From: Novosphingobium indicum
GTDB taxonomy: Bacteria > Pseudomonadota > Alphaproteobacteria > Sphingomonadales > Sphingomonadaceae
NCBI RefSeq assembly: GCF_014645195.1
Contig: NZ_BMLK01000033.1
Span: 1 to 33,354 of the forward strand
DNA length: 33,354 nucleotides
Reading direction: 5' to 3'
Position numbers and translations under genes: made by a program
Shown here: in pieces, positions 30,491-33,354 of the stretch
Numbering within the stretch: position 1 is the first letter of the stretch
How the letters are laid out: every line of letters starts with the position of its first letter
Notes under the pieces: model-generated
Told to the model about the DNA's origin: nothing
Database searches by the model: none
Seen by the model: only the letters and a program-made list of their open reading frames with translations

Positions 30491-32005
30491 ATGGCTCAGG
30501 AAGATCTTCTCATCAAAAGTGCCGCCAGCGAAGCGCGTGCGCTGCCCTCCAACGTCGAGGCGGAAGCCGCTTTTCTGGGCGCGGTGCTGATCGACAACCG
30601 CGTAATCGAGGAACTGCAGACCCAGCTCGGGCCCCAGCACTTCTTCGAACCCGTTCATGCGCGCATCTACGAGCGCATTCTCAATCTTCTGGACCGCAAG
30701 GCGGTGGTCACGCCGGTCACGCTGCGCCCCTATTTCGAGGCGGACGAATCGCTCAAGGCGCTGGGCGGCGTATCCTACCTCGCCCGCCTCACGGCCGATG
30801 GACAAGGCCTGCTGGCCCCGCGCGAACTGGCCGACCAGATCTACGACCTGGCGCTCCTGCGCGAGCTGATCTCGGTCGGGCGCGGCCTGGTCGAGGGGGC
30901 CATGGACACCTCCGAATCGGTCGAGCCGATGGAGCAGGTCGAGCGGGCCGAAGCCGCGCTCTACAAGGTGGCGGAAGGCGCGGCCTCCGCGAACGAGGCC
31001 AAGAGCTTCGGCGCCGCCACGCGCACGGCCATCTTCAACATCGAAAAGGCGTTCAATTCGGGCGGCCACATCTCGGGCAAGACCACCGGCCTGAATTCGG
31101 TGAACGAGAAGATCGGCGGCCTGCACGATTCCGACCTCATCATCCTTGCCGGCCGCCCCGGCATGGGCAAGACCTCGCTGGTCACCAACATCGCCTTCAA
31201 CACCGCCCAGCGCTATGTCGACGACACCGTTCGCGACGGCATCGAGCATGCCAAATCGGTGGGTGCGCCAACCGCCTTCTTCAGCCTCGAAATGAGCGCC
31301 GACCAGCTGGCGACGCGTATTCTGGCCGAACAGTCGGGCATCAGCTCCGAAGCGCTGCGCATGGGCAAGATCAGCCGCGAGGACTTCCAGCAGCTGTCCT
31401 TCGCCAGCCAGCGCCTGGCCGAACTGCCGCTGTTCATCGACGACACGCCCGGCCTTTCGATCGCCGCGCTGCGCACCCGCGCGCGCCGTCTCAAGCGCCG
31501 CCACAACATCGGCCTGATCGTGATCGACTACCTGCAGCTGCTGTCCGGATCAGGCCGTGCGCAGGACAACCGCGTGAACGAGATCTCGGAAATTTCCCGC
31601 GGCCTCAAGACCCTGGCGAAGGAACTTGAGGTTCCGGTTATCGCCCTCTCGCAGCTGTCCCGTGCGGTGGAACAGCGCGAAGACAAGAAGCCGATGCTTT
31701 CCGACCTTCGCGAATCCGGCTCGATCGAGCAGGACGCCGACATGGTCTGGTTCGTCTATCGCGAGGACTACTACGTCAATGCGACCGAACCCAAGTACCC
31801 GGCCGAAAACGATCCGCCGGACGTCGTCGAGAAGTGGGAAGCCTGGCGCCAGAAGATGGAACAGGTGACCGGGCTTGCGGAACTGATCGTCGCCAAGCAG
31901 CGCCACGGCTCTACCGGCCGCGTTCGCCTGAAGTTCGAGGCGCGGATTACCAAGTTCTCCGACCTTGCCCCCGACGACATGCGGGCCGCGTTCGACAATG
32001 ACTGA
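30491..32005 (+). CDS. dnaB: Replicative DNA helicase
   Basis: DnaB is the hexameric 5'-3' helicase at the replication fork. The 504-residue protein has the N-terminal DnaB domain (about residues 15-120, NVEAEAAFLGAVLID), the linker, and the RecA-like domain with Walker A GRPGMGKTS (residues 221-229), SLEMS, Walker B LIVIDYLQLL (342-351) and the arginine-finger region near RHGSTGRVRL. A short insertion at about residues 243-259 (DDTVRDGIEHAKSVGAP) before the SLEM strand is longer than in E. coli DnaB and typical of sphingomonads. No intein is present. Start ATG 30491 has a weak ribosome-binding site. The SDR gene follows 11 bp after the stop. Confidence 0.97.
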   Translation: MAQEDLLIKSAASEARALPSNVEAEAAFLGAVLIDNRVIEELQTQLGPQHFFEPVHARIYERILNLLDRKAVVTPVTLRPYFEADESLKALGGVSYLARLTADGQGLLAPRELADQIYDLALLRELISVGRGLVEGAMDTSESVEPMEQVERAEAALYKVAEGAASANEAKSFGAATRTAIFNIEKAFNSGGHISGKTTGLNSVNEKIGGLHDSDLIILAGRPGMGKTSLVTNIAFNTAQRYVDDTVRDGIEHAKSVGAPTAFFSLEMSADQLATRILAEQSGISSEALRMGKISREDFQQLSFASQRLAELPLFIDDTPGLSIAALRTRARRLKRRHNIGLIVIDYLQLLSGSGRAQDNRVNEISEISRGLKTLAKELEVPVIALSQLSRAVEQREDKKPMLSDLRESGSIEQDADMVWFVYREDYYVNATEPKYPAENDPPDVVEKWEAWRQKMEQVTGLAELIVAKQRHGSTGRVRLKFEARITKFSDLAPDDMRAAFDND

Positions 32006-32016
32006 CGTGGGCGCGC

Positions 32017-32757
32017 GTGACTGACCACAAGGTTCTGCTGATTGCCGGCGGTTCAGGCTCGATCGGCAGTGCGATTGCGCGGCATGCGCTGTCGCAGGGC
32101 TGGAAAGTGGCGCTGCACGGCCGCAGGCTGGAAAAGGTCGATGCGGCGGTGACCGGGCTTTCCTATCTCGGCCCGATCGACGGCTTCCTTGCCGACATCT
32201 GGCAGGAAGACGCAGCCGAAACGCTGGTGGCCGAAGTGGCCGAGCAATACGGCCGGATCGATGCCGTGATAGACTGCACCGCGACCGGCCCGATGGGCAT
32301 TACCGGCCTGTTTCCAGAGACTTCGCCGGAAGTCTTCGGAGACTTCCTCAATGTCTCGGTCGGCTGGATCGAGCGGCTGGCCCATGCCGCCTACGACTTC
32401 CTGTCGCAGCAGGGCGGCACCTTGATCGGCTTCGTCTCAGACGCCGGCATCTATGCGGCGCCGCGCCAGACGCTGATCGGCGCCGCGCGCGCCGGCACCA
32501 TCGGCTTCATCCGCAACTTCGCCGTGGAAGCCGCGCGCGACGGCATCCGCGCCCATGTCATTTCGCCGAGCTTCGTCGAGGGCAGCGAGAGCGCCCTGCG
32601 CATGGGCTCCGAACGCATGGCCAAAGCCGCTCGCCGCGCCGGGCTCGGCCTTCCCGCCGCCGACGACATCGCCCCGCTCGCCCTGTTCCTGTGCAGCGAC
32701 GGCGCCGCCAAGATCACCGGACAGGTCATCAGCTTGAACGGCGGGCTGAACGCCTGA
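32017..32757 (+). CDS. SDR-family protein lacking the catalytic Tyr-Lys pair
   Basis: The 246-residue protein has the Rossmann fold of short-chain dehydrogenases/reductases, with nucleotide-binding AGGSGSIGSAIA at the N-terminus and the C-terminal LFLCSDGAAKITGQVISLNGG of FabG-like members. However the YxxxK catalytic motif is replaced: after VSDAGIYAAPRQ the aligned positions read IGAAR, so Tyr becomes Ile and Lys becomes Arg, and the NNAG motif reads DCTATG. It may bind a cofactor without normal dehydrogenase chemistry. The start is GTG 32017, 11 bp after dnaB, so it is probably co-transcribed. Confidence 0.85.
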   Translation: MTDHKVLLIAGGSGSIGSAIARHALSQGWKVALHGRRLEKVDAAVTGLSYLGPIDGFLADIWQEDAAETLVAEVAEQYGRIDAVIDCTATGPMGITGLFPETSPEVFGDFLNVSVGWIERLAHAAYDFLSQQGGTLIGFVSDAGIYAAPRQTLIGAARAGTIGFIRNFAVEAARDGIRAHVISPSFVEGSESALRMGSERMAKAARRAGLGLPAADDIAPLALFLCSDGAAKITGQVISLNGGLNA

Positions 32758-32770
32758 GTACGCTTCCACT

Positions 32771-32865
32771 TCCGTCTTCATTGCGAGCGTAGCGAAACAA
32801 TCCAGAGCGGTGGCCCACGACGCTCTGGATTGCTGCGTCGCTTCGCTCCTCGCAATGACGATGGA
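32771..32865. repeat. Large imperfect stem-loop repeat after the SDR gene
   Basis: Bases 32771-32809 are complementary, with small gaps, to 32821-32865, around an 11-base loop. The arms carry TCATTGCGAG, GTAGCGAA and CAATCCAGAGCG with their complements. This ATTGCGAGC...CAATCCAGAG type of inverted repeat is widely scattered between genes in alphaproteobacteria and probably moves like a small non-autonomous element. Here it may also end the dnaB-SDR transcript. Confidence 0.8.
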
Positions 32866-32871
32866 AGGGGG

Positions 32872-32949
32872 AAACTTCACTAAGTTTGGCCACATCGGCC
32901 ATCGCAAGTCCGGTGAAGTTTTCGCGATTTCAAAGGGTTGAAACTTCAC
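32872..32949. repeat. Three copies of AAACTTCAC
   Basis: AAACTTCAC occurs at 32872-32880 and 32941-32949 in direct orientation, and inverted (GTGAAGTTT) at 32913-32921. The copies are 28-41 bp apart, next to the large stem-loop. They could be binding sites or remnants of a repeat element; no adjacent gene explains them. Confidence 0.4.
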
Positions 32950-33242
32950 ACCGCAGCAAAAATTCGCGGCATGTGTTGGTGAGGATCGACGGTGTCAAAG
33001 AGCACTGCCCGCCCATGCGGACATGGCGCGGCCGGACGGCAGCCTGACAGGTTGCGGGCGAGTAGGAAAATTGTGCTGGTACATCTCTGAACATTCCACG
33101 CGCCATTCGCGACTTTGCGCCCTTGTCGGTCGCTCCAGAGGCGACTTGCCGATCCAAAAAGCCGCCTGTCCCGTATCGCATGCCCACCTGATCGGCCAGC
33201 AGCCAGAATGATCTGTTGAAGAAGATAGAAGTGGCTCGCATG
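32950..33242. other. Non-coding or degenerate stretch left of the insertion sequence
   Basis: No convincing gene is seen here. Short open frames exist on both strands but have no ribosome-binding sites and no recognisable motif. The DNA may be the remains of a gene broken by the insertion sequence or an older degraded element. Confidence 0.4.
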
Positions 33243-33354
33243 GGCTTTGTTGCGCAAATCGACCACAGGGTAGCAGTTGGCCTTTGATGGCATTGATCAC
33301 GCGACCCGCTGAGTTTGGGGCCTTCCGAGCGCAGTGAAGCGGTTGAGGATGGCG
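33243..33354 (-). mobile_element. End of an IS5-family (IS903-like) insertion sequence, cut by the window edge
   Basis: Bases 33243-33260 (GGCTTTGTTGCGCAAATC) closely resemble the terminal inverted repeat of IS903-group elements (GGCTTTGTTG...AAATC). The transposase C-terminus begins 36 bp inside. The element runs beyond the right edge, so its other end and any target duplication cannot be seen. Confidence 0.6.
33297..33354 (-). CDS. C-terminal fragment of an IS5-family transposase
   Basis: Reading in from the right edge on the minus strand, the last 18 codons before TGA (33297-33299) give AILNRFTALGRPQTQRVA. This fits the C-terminal helix of IS5/IS903-type DDE transposases. The rest of the gene is outside the window, so its integrity cannot be judged. 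Confidence 0.6.
   Translation of the reverse strand, partial: AILNRFTALGRPQTQRVA

Noticed and set aside
32930..33293. Overlapping minus-strand frames of about 100 codons near the right edge
   Set aside because: No ribosome-binding sites and no recognisable motifs; one of them runs across the insertion-sequence boundary.

Overview
The window looks like chromosome from a high-GC alphaproteobacterium of the Sphingomonadales, probably near Novosphingobium. This rests on the serC-serA-hisZ-purA gene order, the UPF0262 and DUF1674 proteins, the 41-residue L36 and REP-like hairpins typical of the group; it is inferred from gene content, not from a search. Most of the window is ordinary housekeeping DNA. 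Three parts are accessory: the left edge, the middle (15.5-20.7 kb) and the right edge.

Layout. 1-1946: a tyrosine recombinase and a small convergent gene, enclosed by a perfect 66-bp inverted repeat and lying at the 3' end of a tRNA-Lys (2033-2108). This looks like the integrase end of a genomic island that continues to the left of the window. 2134-4370 (minus): folK, an aguB-type amidohydrolase and an exported methyltransferase-like protein. Then come msrA, an rsmB-type rRNA methyltransferase, a DUF1674 protein, a ribbon-helix-helix protein beside an AT-rich tract, and a 66-aa orphan gene. 7416-13953 (minus): serC, serA, hisZ, a SnoaL-like gene, purA and an L,D-transpeptidase. 14161-15292: an extensin-like lipoprotein and an unrecognised protein.

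15501-20707 is a catabolic-looking cluster: an amidohydrolase, two cytochrome P450s and an acyl-CoA-dehydrogenase-like flavoprotein. 20848-24919 is the most notable block, a tightly packed minus-strand operon of circularly permuted ATP-grasp, alpha-E protein, transglutaminase-like protein and the proteasome homologue Anbu. This conserved cluster has been predicted to make and remove a peptide modification, but its substrate and product are unknown. The transglutaminase here carries a Gln/Gly/Ser-rich tail ending in Gly-Gly.

25072-32757 returns to general functions: a HAD hydrolase, rpmJ, two tandem DUF4136-like exported proteins translationally linked to an M14 carboxypeptidase, an operon of UPF0262, a GH25-like protein with altered catalytic residues and cytidine deaminase, then dnaB with a downstream SDR that lacks the catalytic Tyr/Lys. 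The last 600 bp hold a large stem-loop repeat, a short iterated motif and the end of an IS5-family insertion sequence that runs off the right edge.
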